Assembly: GCA_036782715.1 (NCBI GenBank)
Contig: DAIPYN010000002.1
Coordinates: 1-64,000, forward strand
Reading direction: 5' to 3'
DNA length: 64,000 nt
DNA from: UBA3478 sp036782715
GTDB taxonomy: Bacteria; Bacteroidota; Bacteroidia; Flavobacteriales; Flavobacteriaceae
The position numbers and the translations under genes are program-made. Each line of letters opens with the position of its first letter. Position 1 is the first letter of the stretch. Shown piece by piece: positions 17,870 to 25,566 of this stretch. The notes below the pieces were generated by a model. That model did not search any database, was not told the origin of the DNA, and was given only the letters and a program-made list of their open reading frames with translations.

Positions 17870-18589
17870 ATGGAGAACATAGGCGAATTAACTACCGAAC
17901 AATGGCTCGAAGGTCAGCTGCTTCTCGTTGATAAACCTCTCGGATGGAGTTCTTTTCAAGCTGTAAACGCCATCAAATGGGCCCTCTTAAAAAAACTGAA
18001 ATTAAAGAAGATCAAAATTGGACATGCAGGTACACTAGATCCTTTAGCTAGCGGGCTCTTAATTATCTGTGTGGGAAAGTTTACCAAGCGAATACCTATT
18101 TTTCAAGGTCAAATAAAAACCTACACGGGAACGATTTCAATTGGGAACACCACCCCTTCTTACGATCTAGAAACCGAATTTGACAAAACCTTCGAAACCG
18201 CACATATCAGCATCGAAGATCTTCAAGAAAAAACCAGCCAATTCAAGGGGGAAATAGAGCAGATTCCACCTCTATTTTCTGCGCTTAAAAAAGACGGGAA
18301 ACGCCTATACGAATACGCTCGACAAGGTCAAGAAACTGAGATTCAACCTAGAAAAATTGAAATTCACTCTTTCGAAATTAACCCTTCAAAATTCGATTCA
18401 AAAAAGGAAGTCGACTTTGAGGTCGTCTGCTCAAAAGGAACCTACATCAGATCGCTCGCTCATGACTACGGTAAAGCGCTCAAATCTGGCGCTCATCTTA
18501 GTGCCCTCCGCCGAACCAAAATCGGAGAATACGAGGTAGCTTCTGCTTTAACCCCTGAAGAGATTAAAGAAAGCTTATGCGTGAATTAG
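17870..18589 (+). CDS. truB: tRNA pseudouridine-55 synthase
   Basis: TruB makes pseudouridine at position 55 of tRNAs. The 239-residue protein has the catalytic motif GHAGTLDPLASG with Asp57, then PPLFSALKKDGKRLYEYAR and the RIGEYEV-like C-terminus (RRTKIGEYEV). It lacks an extra C-terminal PUA domain, like other short TruB forms. The 3' end overlaps the next gene by 13 nt. Confidence 0.96.
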   Translation: MENIGELTTEQWLEGQLLLVDKPLGWSSFQAVNAIKWALLKKLKLKKIKIGHAGTLDPLASGLLIICVGKFTKRIPIFQGQIKTYTGTISIGNTTPSYDLETEFDKTFETAHISIEDLQEKTSQFKGEIEQIPPLFSALKKDGKRLYEYARQGQETEIQPRKIEIHSFEINPSKFDSKKEVDFEVVCSKGTYIRSLAHDYGKALKSGAHLSALRRTKIGEYEVASALTPEEIKESLCVN

Positions 18590-19278
18590 TCAGAAGGGCA
18601 CAGCGAATCGCTCGAGTAATTACTGGGGTTTTGATGATTCTTATAAGTATGCTTCTATTCGGATATAGTATCGAATTAAATCTCAATCGCAATGAGATAA
18701 TCGAAGTCATCAAAGATCCCGAACCTGACTTTTTTAAAAAATTGGAGGAAACACGTTTCGAGGCTTTCAAAGTAGAAACGAATAAAGCCTCTAACGAAGC
18801 AGGAAAGGAATCTGAATATGAAGACCCAGAACCTTTGGCTTCTTTGGAAAGTCTCGAAGCTGGAAAAGACTATTCAAAAATGGCCGCCGAAATGGCCGCC
18901 GGTTCTGGGATTGGAGCCTTAAGTCAGGAAATCGAGGATCGTATTAATCGAATGAAGGAGAATGCCCCACCAAAAGGACAACCCATCAAATTAGCCAAAC
19001 GAACGACCATCAGTTACAATTTAAAAGGACGCGTACACCGCGAACTTCCGGTACCTGTATATAAATGCTTAGAAGGAGGTGAAATCGTCATCAATGTTGC
19101 AGTAGATAATCGAGGTAGAGTAATCGATACCTGGTTTAGTCCTGAATTCTCATCAACGAGCAACGGATGTCTAGTAGACAACGCCATTGAATATGCTAAA
19201 CTTTCCCGTTTTCAAGAGTCTGGCAAGCCTTATCAAGAAGGAACAATCACCTATTTATTTCCGGCCAAGGAGGACTAA
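18577..19278 (+). CDS. Membrane-anchored protein with TonB-like C-terminal domain
   Basis: A 233-residue protein: short basic N-terminus, one membrane helix (about 15-33), a charged, acidic linker (about 40-125), and a C-terminal part (about 145-233) with EIVINVAVDNRGRVIDTWF and AIEYAKLSRF, the pattern of TonB C-terminal energy-transducing domains. Unlike classical TonB, the linker is not Pro-rich. It may contact outer-membrane receptors, but no exbB/exbD is nearby. Overlaps truB; converges with the thioredoxin-like gene with 24-nt overlap. Confidence 0.7.
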   Translation: MRELVRRAQRIARVITGVLMILISMLLFGYSIELNLNRNEIIEVIKDPEPDFFKKLEETRFEAFKVETNKASNEAGKESEYEDPEPLASLESLEAGKDYSKMAAEMAAGSGIGALSQEIEDRINRMKENAPPKGQPIKLAKRTTISYNLKGRVHRELPVPVYKCLEGGEIVINVAVDNRGRVIDTWFSPEFSSTSNGCLVDNAIEYAKLSRFQESGKPYQEGTITYLFPAKED

Positions 19279-19809
19279 CAATTCTGAAACAATCTCTCGT
19301 CCCTTATTCTCATTATACCACTGCTGTAACTGCTCCCTCGCAGTCGCATCTAGCTTTCCGTGCTGAATTTTATAATCATCGATCATTCTCGCAGCACCTT
19401 CAGGTCGTGGGCCCCAACTGCTAATAGTGCCTCCCGAATATTGAATAAGTTTAGGAATCGATTGAGCACCTCCCGTCAAAAATTGATTCATCAATTCAAT
19501 GTTATCGTCTCTAAGTAGAATTTCTAACTCAAGACTAGGGTGGATTTCGGCAATTTTGGCCATTAAAGGCAATGAAGGCGCCGCATCACCGCACCAAGGT
19601 TCAGTAAGCACAACCCATCTTACAGATGCCTTTTGCTCTTTGAGCCAGTTTATTTCCTGATCAGTGAGCTTTGCTTGCTTTTCCCAGCGTTTTATCCGCT
19701 GCCAATTCAGCTGCGTATATTCTAGGTAAGCCGGTTCTGTGTGGCCTCCAGTGGTTCTATTCTCGTCTACTAAACGCTTGTGTAATTCTTTGTAATCGCT
19801 ATAATTCAT
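19255..19809 (-). CDS. Thioredoxin-like family protein
   Basis: A 184-residue thioredoxin-fold protein without signal peptide. The active-site region is PWCGDAAPSLP, giving Cys73-Gly-Asp-Ala76: the second cysteine of CxxC is absent, so a classical disulfide exchange is unlikely. The later IPKLIQY segment provides the expected cis-Pro region (SIPKL). It matches the thioredoxin_9-type group. Function not known. Confidence 0.8.
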   Translation of the reverse strand: MNYSDYKELHKRLVDENRTTGGHTEPAYLEYTQLNWQRIKRWEKQAKLTDQEINWLKEQKASVRWVVLTEPWCGDAAPSLPLMAKIAEIHPSLELEILLRDDNIELMNQFLTGGAQSIPKLIQYSGGTISSWGPRPEGAARMIDDYKIQHGKLDATAREQLQQWYNENKGREIVSELLVLLGRK

Positions 19810-19880
19810 TCTGAATTTTCGTTGACTGTAAAGATAATGCAGTTCGGTGGCTTAGTTTTACGCTTATCAAATAACCACTT

Positions 19881-20441
19881 ATGCAAAGTAGATGCCACTG
19901 GTGCGGTGAAGACCCTCTTTATATTGCCTACCACGACAACGAATGGGGTAGACCGAATAGAGACGACCAAAAGCTTTTTGAAAGTTTAGTTTTAGAAAGC
20001 TTTCAGTCAGGATTAAGTTGGATCACCATCTTACGTAAAAGAGAGCATTTTCGAAAAGCCTTCGACAACTTCGATGCAGAGAAAATTGCGAACTACAACG
20101 AAAAAGATGTAGAGCGATTAATGTCTGATGAAAACATCATTAGGAATCGATTGAAGATCGAAGCCACCATTCAAAATGCTCAGAGCGTACTTTCTTTAAA
20201 TAAAGAAGGCATTTCCTTAAGTCAATTTGTTTGGGAGGTCACCAATGAAAAGGTACTTCAACCGAAGTTTGCCAATTCAAGAGCCCTTCCTTCTACAACT
20301 GAAGAAGCAAAGGCACTTTCAAAGAAATTTAAAAAAGCAAACTTCAAGTTTATGGGCCCCGTGGTGTGCTATGCCTTTATGCAGGCCAACGGTTTAACCA
20401 ACGACCATAGTATAGAATGCTTTTTACATCAATCTGTTTAG
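19881..20441 (+). CDS. tag: DNA-3-methyladenine glycosylase I
   Basis: This base-excision enzyme removes 3-methyladenine from DNA. The 186-residue protein matches E. coli Tag in length and pattern: RCHWCGEDPLYIAYHDNEWG at the N-terminus and QSGLSWITILRKRE (about 52-65). Zinc-ligand positions are present (Cys near 5, His18 region, and His-x3-Cys in NDHSIEC near the end). Converges with the DUF3127 gene with a 4-nt TTAG stop overlap. Confidence 0.95.
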   Translation: MQSRCHWCGEDPLYIAYHDNEWGRPNRDDQKLFESLVLESFQSGLSWITILRKREHFRKAFDNFDAEKIANYNEKDVERLMSDENIIRNRLKIEATIQNAQSVLSLNKEGISLSQFVWEVTNEKVLQPKFANSRALPSTTEEAKALSKKFKKANFKFMGPVVCYAFMQANGLTNDHSIECFLHQSV

Positions 20442-20824
20442 AAAGGGAGATCGTCAAAGTCTTCCTCACTAGTCTGGTCAGCTGCTGGGAAGCTATCTAA
20501 AGGGGGGAGTGGCGGCATTCCGCTCTCTGATGTTGCAGCAGGAGCAGATTGTTGAGCTTCAATTCTCCAACCTTGAATCGAATTGAAATACTTTACCTCT
20601 CCTTGAGGAGAAGTCCACTCACGACCTTTAAGGTTAATACCTATGGTTACCTTTTGACCTGGAGAAAATTGAGATAATAAATCACATTTATCCTGAATAA
20701 ACTCTACCAATAAGTCTTGGGGATATTGCTCTTCGGTGGTAACCACTATTTCACGCTTTCTGAAGCCATTTGCACCGTAAGTTTTCGTTTCACCTATTAA
20801 TTTGATACTTCCTTGTAATTCCAT
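20438..20824 (-). CDS. DUF3127 protein with SSB-like OB fold and SSB-type C-terminal tip
   Basis: A 128-residue protein recognised as DUF3127. Residues 56-80 align without gaps to residues 74-98 of the SSB encoded at 33621-34058: shared Gly56, Lys58, Leu65, Lys66, Arg68, Trp70, Gly75 and Tyr79. A Pro/Ser-rich linker (92-118) leads to an acidic end DFDDLPF, almost the same as the SSB end DDDLPF. In SSBs this tip recruits repair and replication proteins. I infer a single-stranded DNA-binding accessory protein. It is followed upstream on the minus strand by HIT and greA genes (3-nt spacing to HIT) and likely shares their transcript. Confidence 0.75.
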   Translation of the reverse strand: MELQGSIKLIGETKTYGANGFRKREIVVTTEEQYPQDLLVEFIQDKCDLLSQFSPGQKVTIGINLKGREWTSPQGEVKYFNSIQGWRIEAQQSAPAATSESGMPPLPPLDSFPAADQTSEEDFDDLPF

Positions 20825-20827
20825 GAT

Positions 20828-21229
20828 CTAGTTTTGAGATTTATAGGCCTCTGCAATATCAGCCGCTAAGCTCTGAAAGGCTTCTGGGGTTAGATTTTCT
20901 TTATGTGTGAATTGTGCGTTCTTCATCTCATTAAGCGGTATAAGATGAACATGGACATGGGGCACTTCTAGTCCAATAACTGAAAGACCAACACGTTTGC
21001 AATCGACGACCTTTTCAATAGCCTTAGCAACTGAATAAGAAAACTGCATGAGGGCGGTATAGTCTTCTATTGATAGATCAAAAAGTCGATTCGTCTCTTT
21101 TTTAGGAATACAAAGGGTATGTCCTTTAGCGTTAGGATTGATATCTAAAAACGCCAAAAAGTCTTGATTTTCAGCAACTTTATACGAGGGTATTTCTCCA
21201 GAAATAATCTTTGAAAAAATAGTAGCCAT
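20828..21229 (-). CDS. HIT-family nucleotide hydrolase
   Basis: A 133-residue histidine-triad protein with HVHVHLIPL (His91, His93, His95) and an N-terminal FSKIISGEIPSYKV phrase typical of bacterial HinT-like members. These hydrolyse AMP-lysine or other nucleoside phosphoramidates. It shares one base with the greA stop and is followed by DUF3127 after 3 nt, so the unit greA-HIT-DUF3127 is co-transcribed. Confidence 0.93.
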   Translation of the reverse strand: MATIFSKIISGEIPSYKVAENQDFLAFLDINPNAKGHTLCIPKKETNRLFDLSIEDYTALMQFSYSVAKAIEKVVDCKRVGLSVIGLEVPHVHVHLIPLNEMKNAQFTHKENLTPEAFQSLAADIAEAYKSQN

Positions 21230-21711
21230 TAAGATCTTGTAATTTTTACTACTTCAAATTCGATTTTACCACTAGGTACTTGGATCTCTGCCGTATCACC
21301 AACAGCCTTACCTAGAAGTCCTTTACCAATGGGAGAATTCACTGAAATCTTTCCTGTCTTGAGGTCTGCCTCACTTTCAGCTACTAACGTATAGGTCATT
21401 TCTTGACCATTAACTTTATTTTTAATCGTAACCGTTGACAGTACCAATACTTTGGAATTGTCTAATTGCGATTCATCGATGATACGGGCATTCGATAAAG
21501 TTTCTTCAAGCTTAGAAATTCTCATTTCTAAAAGTCCTTGAGCTTCTTTAGCCGCATCATACTCGGCATTTTCTGACAAATCTCCTTTATCTCTTGCATC
21601 TGCGATAGCCTGCGAAGCTTTTGGACGCTCGACATCTTTCAATTGATTTAACTCGTCTTTCAGTTTTTGTAAACCTTCTTTCGTGTAATAAGCTACTTTT
21701 GCCATGGTCAT
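21229..21711 (-). CDS. greA: Transcription elongation factor GreA
   Basis: GreA rescues backtracked RNA polymerase by stimulating transcript cleavage. The 160-residue protein has the N-terminal coiled coil (about 7-78, including DARDKGDLSENAEYDAAKE with the acidic tip) and a C-terminal FKBP-like domain ending GKIEFEVVKI. Start could be ATG 21711 (MTMAKVAYYT) or, more like other GreA proteins, ATG 21705. A terminator-shaped hairpin stands just before the start codon. Confidence 0.96.
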   Translation of the reverse strand: MTMAKVAYYTKEGLQKLKDELNQLKDVERPKASQAIADARDKGDLSENAEYDAAKEAQGLLEMRISKLEETLSNARIIDESQLDNSKVLVLSTVTIKNKVNGQEMTYTLVAESEADLKTGKISVNSPIGKGLLGKAVGDTAEIQVPSGKIEFEVVKITRS

Positions 21712-21716
21712 AACAA

Positions 21717-21755
21717 TTAAAAAATCCTCAAGACGATGTATCAGTCGAGAGGATT
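21717..21755 (-). promoter_or_regulatory. Terminator-like hairpin in the greA leader
   Basis: On the minus strand, AATCCTC (21749-21755) pairs with GAGGATT (21723-21729), with an inner GAC/GTC pair, and a run of six T follows directly before the greA start region. The -7 promoter element lies at 21760-21767, so the hairpin begins at about the first transcribed base. This is the shape of an attenuator. E. coli greA also has a terminator in its leader (GraL), but the sequences are not obviously related. Confidence 0.55.
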
Positions 21756-21759
21756 AAAT

Positions 21760-21767
21760 CAAAGATA
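21760..21767 (-). promoter_or_regulatory. Promoter -7 element for greA
   Basis: The minus strand reads TATCTTTG, an exact TAnnTTTG match. Transcription should start near 21754, at the base of the leader hairpin. Confidence 0.6.
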
Positions 21768-21791
21768 CAAAATTCTAAAGAGTCTCGAAAG

Positions 21792-22238
21792 TTGCGATTA
21801 CCTACTAAATTCATTGCTATTTTTCTTTTTCTCATTGTATATAGCTGTGAATCAATAACTCCTATTCAAAATCCATTTTTACCAGAGGCCTCTTTTGATG
21901 TTCAAATTGATCTAAATCTTCCACTCTATAGTCCTCTTCAAAATACAGGGAATTCGGTCACGCTCCCAAATAATCTTGGTGGAGTAAAGGGAATTCACAT
22001 TACCAACGTAGGATTCTCGACCTTTAGGGCCTTCGAAGTATCGTGTCCGAATCACATCCCAAGTTCGTGTTCATCCACTGAATTACAAGGTAGTCAAGTC
22101 AACTGCCAATGTGAAGATCAACTGAGTTACAGCGTATTTACCGGTCAACTACTTAACCGTCAAGGTTCAGAGACCCTATTCGACCTTACTGAATATCAGG
22201 TAAGAACCGAGGGCAATACGCTCTACATTTTTAACTAA
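21792..22238 (+). CDS. Small lipoprotein of unknown function
   Basis: A 148-residue frame with a lipoprotein signal ending LIVYSC (Cys19). The start codon is TTG: no ATG lies upstream of the signal sequence. The mature part has four further cysteines in a cluster around SCPNHIPSSCSSTELQ and NCQCED, which may form disulfides. I recognise no family. It overlaps the DUF4301 stop by a 4-nt CTAA and is transcribed away from greA. Confidence 0.6.
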   Translation: MRLPTKFIAIFLFLIVYSCESITPIQNPFLPEASFDVQIDLNLPLYSPLQNTGNSVTLPNNLGGVKGIHITNVGFSTFRAFEVSCPNHIPSSCSSTELQGSQVNCQCEDQLSYSVFTGQLLNRQGSETLFDLTEYQVRTEGNTLYIFN

Positions 22239-23716
22239 TCGTTCTCGTTTTGATGAGACTCGCGAAGTAAGTCGTTTACCGTCTTCACCGGGTTAAAGGT
22301 CGTTGATGGCACCTCAACGAATAGTGTGTTCCAAAAAGCCATAGCTCCATTCCATAAGCCAGGCAACTCAAGGGCAAAAATCTCGTTTCCTTCATAAGTT
22401 TTATGGGCAATAAATCCTTGTTTATAATCCACGAAATCTTCAAGCTGATAACGCTCTCCTCCATAATCCGTAAGGCCACAAACAATATCTACCGGATTAA
22501 AATGAGTAGCCTCTTGAAGAATAGCGTTTTGCTCAGGGTTTTCCTTGTCAATCTGCGCTGACTCAACAATCTGAAGTCGCTCACCATCGATAGTATTCAC
22601 CCAAAAAGGACCTCCTCCAGGTTCACCTTCATTTCGTACCATGGCACAAATGCGCAAGGGTCTGAAAAGTGCATTTTTTAAGTCAAACAAAGGATCCCCA
22701 GAAGTAGAGCTAGGTTCGTATCCAAAAGTCGCACTTAAAAATGATTCTATTATCGCAAGATCTGTAGTCTCTGGGGATTCACAAACCTCTTTTTGAAAGC
22801 GGTGAATTTGTTCTTGAACCTCAAAAGCAAGACCTGCTAAGATGCGCTTGAACTTGTGATGTTCAGCCCAGTCTCTTCGTACAGAGATATTATCGATATT
22901 CTTAATAAAGACAAAGTCTGCCGAAAGTTTAGAGAGATTCTCAATAAGTGCGCCGTGACCTCCTGGTCTAAAAAGTAAATCACCATCTACCATTCTTGCC
23001 GGTGTAAAATCAGAATTCAGAGCGGGGGTGTCAGTGTGTTTTTTCTGAAAGGAATAGGTAACCTCCACTTTAAAATCAAACGATTTTTTTAAACGCTCAA
23101 CTTCTTCAGAAATAGCATCCAAATGATTCTCAGAAACTGTAAAATGAACACTCCCCTTCGCATAATCTAAAGCCTCTATGAGATGAATAAACATCGGAGT
23201 ATAAGTCTCTTCTTCTTTGTGAAAGGGTAAGATGGCCTTTGGCTTGTTACCAAATTCAAATGGTGGCTCATTAAGCATTGTGCCCACTAGTGCAATACGG
23301 TCTTGGTTACTTATTGGTCCGTTTAGTCCAAGGGTGTTTTTTAGAGCTTCAGCAAATGGAAATTGATCAAAATACTCAAAGAATTGCTTTACAGACGGAT
23401 GCTTTTCAGCATACTCTTCGAAGGAATCAGTCAGTCTAAAGTCATCTAAGAAGCTGTACAAACTTTTAAACATCCGCGTAGCAGCACCAGAGGCCGGAAC
23501 GAATTTCTGAAGTTTATACCGAGATGCTTTTTGAGTAAATATTTCAAGGTATTTATCTGAATCCTCAATAGAGATAATACCATCGTTCAACGTGGCAGGA
23601 CGGGCTAAATTCATGAAGGGTATACCTTCTTTGATTTGTTTTAACTGTCTCTCGTATTGAGATAGAGAAATACCTAGATTCTCGAGTTGGGCTTGATCTC
23701 TACGGGCTAAATTCAT
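22235..23716 (-). CDS. DUF4301 family protein
   Basis: A 493-residue soluble protein. The phrases KFVPASGAATRMFKSLY (about 69-85), FRPGGHGALIENL and FVFIKNIDNI look like a sugar-nucleotidyltransferase-type fold: a phosphate-loop-like GAATRM and a GGHGAL substrate loop. I recognise it as DUF4301, a Bacteroidota family without assigned reaction. It ends the minus-strand operon PPTase-pnuC-kinase-DUF4301, 5 nt after the kinase gene. Confidence 0.8.
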   Translation of the reverse strand: MNLARRDQAQLENLGISLSQYERQLKQIKEGIPFMNLARPATLNDGIISIEDSDKYLEIFTQKASRYKLQKFVPASGAATRMFKSLYSFLDDFRLTDSFEEYAEKHPSVKQFFEYFDQFPFAEALKNTLGLNGPISNQDRIALVGTMLNEPPFEFGNKPKAILPFHKEEETYTPMFIHLIEALDYAKGSVHFTVSENHLDAISEEVERLKKSFDFKVEVTYSFQKKHTDTPALNSDFTPARMVDGDLLFRPGGHGALIENLSKLSADFVFIKNIDNISVRRDWAEHHKFKRILAGLAFEVQEQIHRFQKEVCESPETTDLAIIESFLSATFGYEPSSTSGDPLFDLKNALFRPLRICAMVRNEGEPGGGPFWVNTIDGERLQIVESAQIDKENPEQNAILQEATHFNPVDIVCGLTDYGGERYQLEDFVDYKQGFIAHKTYEGNEIFALELPGLWNGAMAFWNTLFVEVPSTTFNPVKTVNDLLRESHQNEND

Positions 23717-23721
23717 AGAGT

Positions 23722-24291
23722 TTAAAAGAGCGTCTCAATGGCAGTTGAAGCAGACTCTAGTCGGGTTGTTTGGTTTCCTTGTAAAGATATGTAATTACAA
23801 TCATTAGCGTCCAAAGCAGCACGAAATGCCTCGTACATTTTCTCCCTTTCATGCGGTTTATCTCTAAGATCGTCAGCTACCCACGGCACATCAATACCCG
23901 TAAGTAAATACAAGTCATAGTTTTGACTAGACACCGCATCAAGAAGCCTTTGATCAGCCCATCCGTTATAATAGACCTCAGAGTACACTAAAGTCTCGAG
24001 TAAATCTGTATCGCAGACAATGAATTGTTTCTGCTCGTTTTCGGCCTGAATAATTGCTTCGTTTTCAAGTTTCATCTGTCCGACAGCTATCGGTACTAGA
24101 TCTTCAGGCTGACAAATAGTACGTGAACGATCCCATTTCTCTTGAAGGTACTCCCTGGCGTATTCAGCTACCCAAGGCACCTCATACTTTTCAGAAAGTT
24201 GTTTGGCAAGCGTCGTTTTACCCGTTGACTCAGGGCCAAAAAGAACAATACGCTTTACTGTAGTTCGTTTTTGTGAAGGGATTTTCTCCAT
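23722..24291 (-). CDS. NadR-type ribosylnicotinamide kinase / P-loop ATPase
   Basis: A 189-residue P-loop protein with Walker A GPESTGKTT (19-27) and the NadR-kinase phrase PWVAEYAREYL (about 38-48). I set the start at the ATG 24289-24291; the longer frame to 24441 would overlap pnuC far more and has no family likeness. It overlaps the end of pnuC by 37 nt. The nicotinate-mononucleotide adenylyltransferase and repressor domains of full NadR are missing. With PnuC this gives import and phosphorylation of nicotinamide riboside for NAD salvage. Confidence 0.85.
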   Translation of the reverse strand: MEKIPSQKRTTVKRIVLFGPESTGKTTLAKQLSEKYEVPWVAEYAREYLQEKWDRSRTICQPEDLVPIAVGQMKLENEAIIQAENEQKQFIVCDTDLLETLVYSEVYYNGWADQRLLDAVSSQNYDLYLLTGIDVPWVADDLRDKPHEREKMYEAFRAALDANDCNYISLQGNQTTRLESASTAIETLF

Positions 24292-24881
24292 GCGTAATAT
24301 CCTTGAAAGGCAAGTATCGTAAAAATTAAATACTGTAGCGAGAGCATCCCCCAACCTCGGTAGGCATAAAGCGGAATGGTGATTAAATCGGCCGAAATCC
24401 AAAGAATCCAACTCTCTAGTTTCTTTCGTGCCATCAACCACATCGCCGTGAAGAATACTCCACTGGTAAAAATATCAATGACATTCGAAAGATCCATTAC
24501 TGTGCTGGTCAGACGATAAACCATATAAGTCACCAGCATCGTAATAAGGACTAGGGTAAGGCCAATCCCTTTTTCTTTACTCGTCATGGTAGTGATTTGA
24601 CGAACTTTTTTTCCGTCTTTTTGTCTCGACCACTCCCACCAACCATAAATACTCATCAATGAGTAGTAGGCGTTCATCAGCATGTCTCCGAGCAGCCGGT
24701 CAGTAAAGAAAAGGTACATAGTTATTGTTGTTCCTATGATCCCTGTCGGGTAAACCCCAATGTGCGCCCGCTTCGCTAACCAAACACTCCACACACCGAA
24801 TATAAAGGCCAAGAGCTCAAGAACAATAAGCTCCGTACTGCGTTCTAAATAAGGTCCTAAGAAAAATTCGACAATATTCAT
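24255..24881 (-). CDS. pnuC: PnuC nicotinamide riboside transporter
   Basis: A 208-residue inner-membrane protein with about seven hydrophobic segments. The family signature YGWWEWSR (about 80-87) and the later WILWISADLITIPLY are clear. PnuC moves nicotinamide riboside by facilitated diffusion, trapped inside by a kinase, which is the next gene. It overlaps the upstream PPTase gene by 4 nt (ATGA). No NAD- or TPP-riboswitch-like leader is possible here because the gene is internal to the operon. Confidence 0.92.
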   Translation of the reverse strand: MNIVEFFLGPYLERSTELIVLELLAFIFGVWSVWLAKRAHIGVYPTGIIGTTITMYLFFTDRLLGDMLMNAYYSLMSIYGWWEWSRQKDGKKVRQITTMTSKEKGIGLTLVLITMLVTYMVYRLTSTVMDLSNVIDIFTSGVFFTAMWLMARKKLESWILWISADLITIPLYAYRGWGMLSLQYLIFTILAFQGYYAWRKSLHKNELQ

Positions 24882-25516
24882 GATAATGTTTTAGTCTGAT
24901 ACGTATAGACTAAGGTGTGGTTGTCGAAAGTTTCAAAAGTAAAGTGAAATCGATTTTCGTCAACCCACGCACTACTGTGGTGAGACTCTAGGGTAAAATC
25001 ATCAATATTTATAGCCTCTCTAAAGGATAAACCTTCCCGATCTAAGATTTTATAAATCGATTCTTTAGCTCCCCAAATAGCGGTTAGTTTTTCAATACGG
25101 TCTGAGATATTTTCAAGACTAGCTACGGCACCTTCCCCTGTAAATCGTGGTGCAATTTTCAAAATTTTATCGCGGTGTTGTTCAACATCTACACCAACCT
25201 CAAGATTAAATCCTAATGCGATCGCAACATAGCCCATAGTGTGCGAAATAGATATCGAAATACCACTTTCAAGGAAAGGCTTTCCTGACGGCTTGTACTT
25301 CAGTGCTGCATCCTCAATCTGATAAGACTTTAGTAATTGCCTTACCGCAAGAAAACATTTGCGATGCGCTTCTGACTTCATCTTAGACAGGCGCTCTTTA
25401 GAAGCCTCTGAAAGATTGAGGTTTTGGCGTAGTTCCTCTTCAGACTCTGAAACCCGCCAAACGGCGACCTTATAATCTTGAATACTCTTACTACTCAGGC
25501 TTTTAAATAAAGGCAC
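24878..25516 (-). CDS. 4'-phosphopantetheinyl transferase
   Basis: A 212-residue Sfp-type enzyme that attaches phosphopantetheine from CoA to carrier proteins. The motifs GVDVEQH (Asp110, Glu112, Mg2+ ligands) and WGAKESIYK (Trp148, Lys151, Glu152, Lys156) are intact. The start is GTG at 25514-25516. It heads the operon with pnuC, and stands divergent to ahcY with only 50 nt between them. Target may be fatty-acid ACP or a PKS/NRPS carrier; no PKS/NRPS is nearby. Confidence 0.92.
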   Translation of the reverse strand: MPLFKSLSSKSIQDYKVAVWRVSESEEELRQNLNLSEASKERLSKMKSEAHRKCFLAVRQLLKSYQIEDAALKYKPSGKPFLESGISISISHTMGYVAIALGFNLEVGVDVEQHRDKILKIAPRFTGEGAVASLENISDRIEKLTAIWGAKESIYKILDREGLSFREAINIDDFTLESHHSSAWVDENRFHFTFETFDNHTLVYTYQTKTLS

Positions 25517-25533
25517 TTTCTGAAAATTGATGG

Positions 25534-25541
25534 TATCTTTG
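25534..25541 (+). promoter_or_regulatory. Promoter -7 element for ahcY
   Basis: TATCTTTG fits TAnnTTTG, 25 bases before the ahcY ATG at 25567. A small 5-bp hairpin (CCGTA 25545-25549, TACGG 25554-25558) lies at the expected transcript start. Confidence 0.6.
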
Positions 25542-25566
25542 TGGCCGTAAAAATACGGTTTTAATC

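Noticed and set aside
25542..25566. SAM/SAH riboswitch or attenuator before ahcY
   Set aside because: The expected leader is about 20 nt with only a 5-bp hairpin (25545-25558), too small for known SAH or SAM riboswitches.
24882..25566. Riboswitch controlling pnuC
   Set aside because: pnuC overlaps the preceding PPTase gene, so there is no leader; the 50-nt region ahead of the PPTase is too short.
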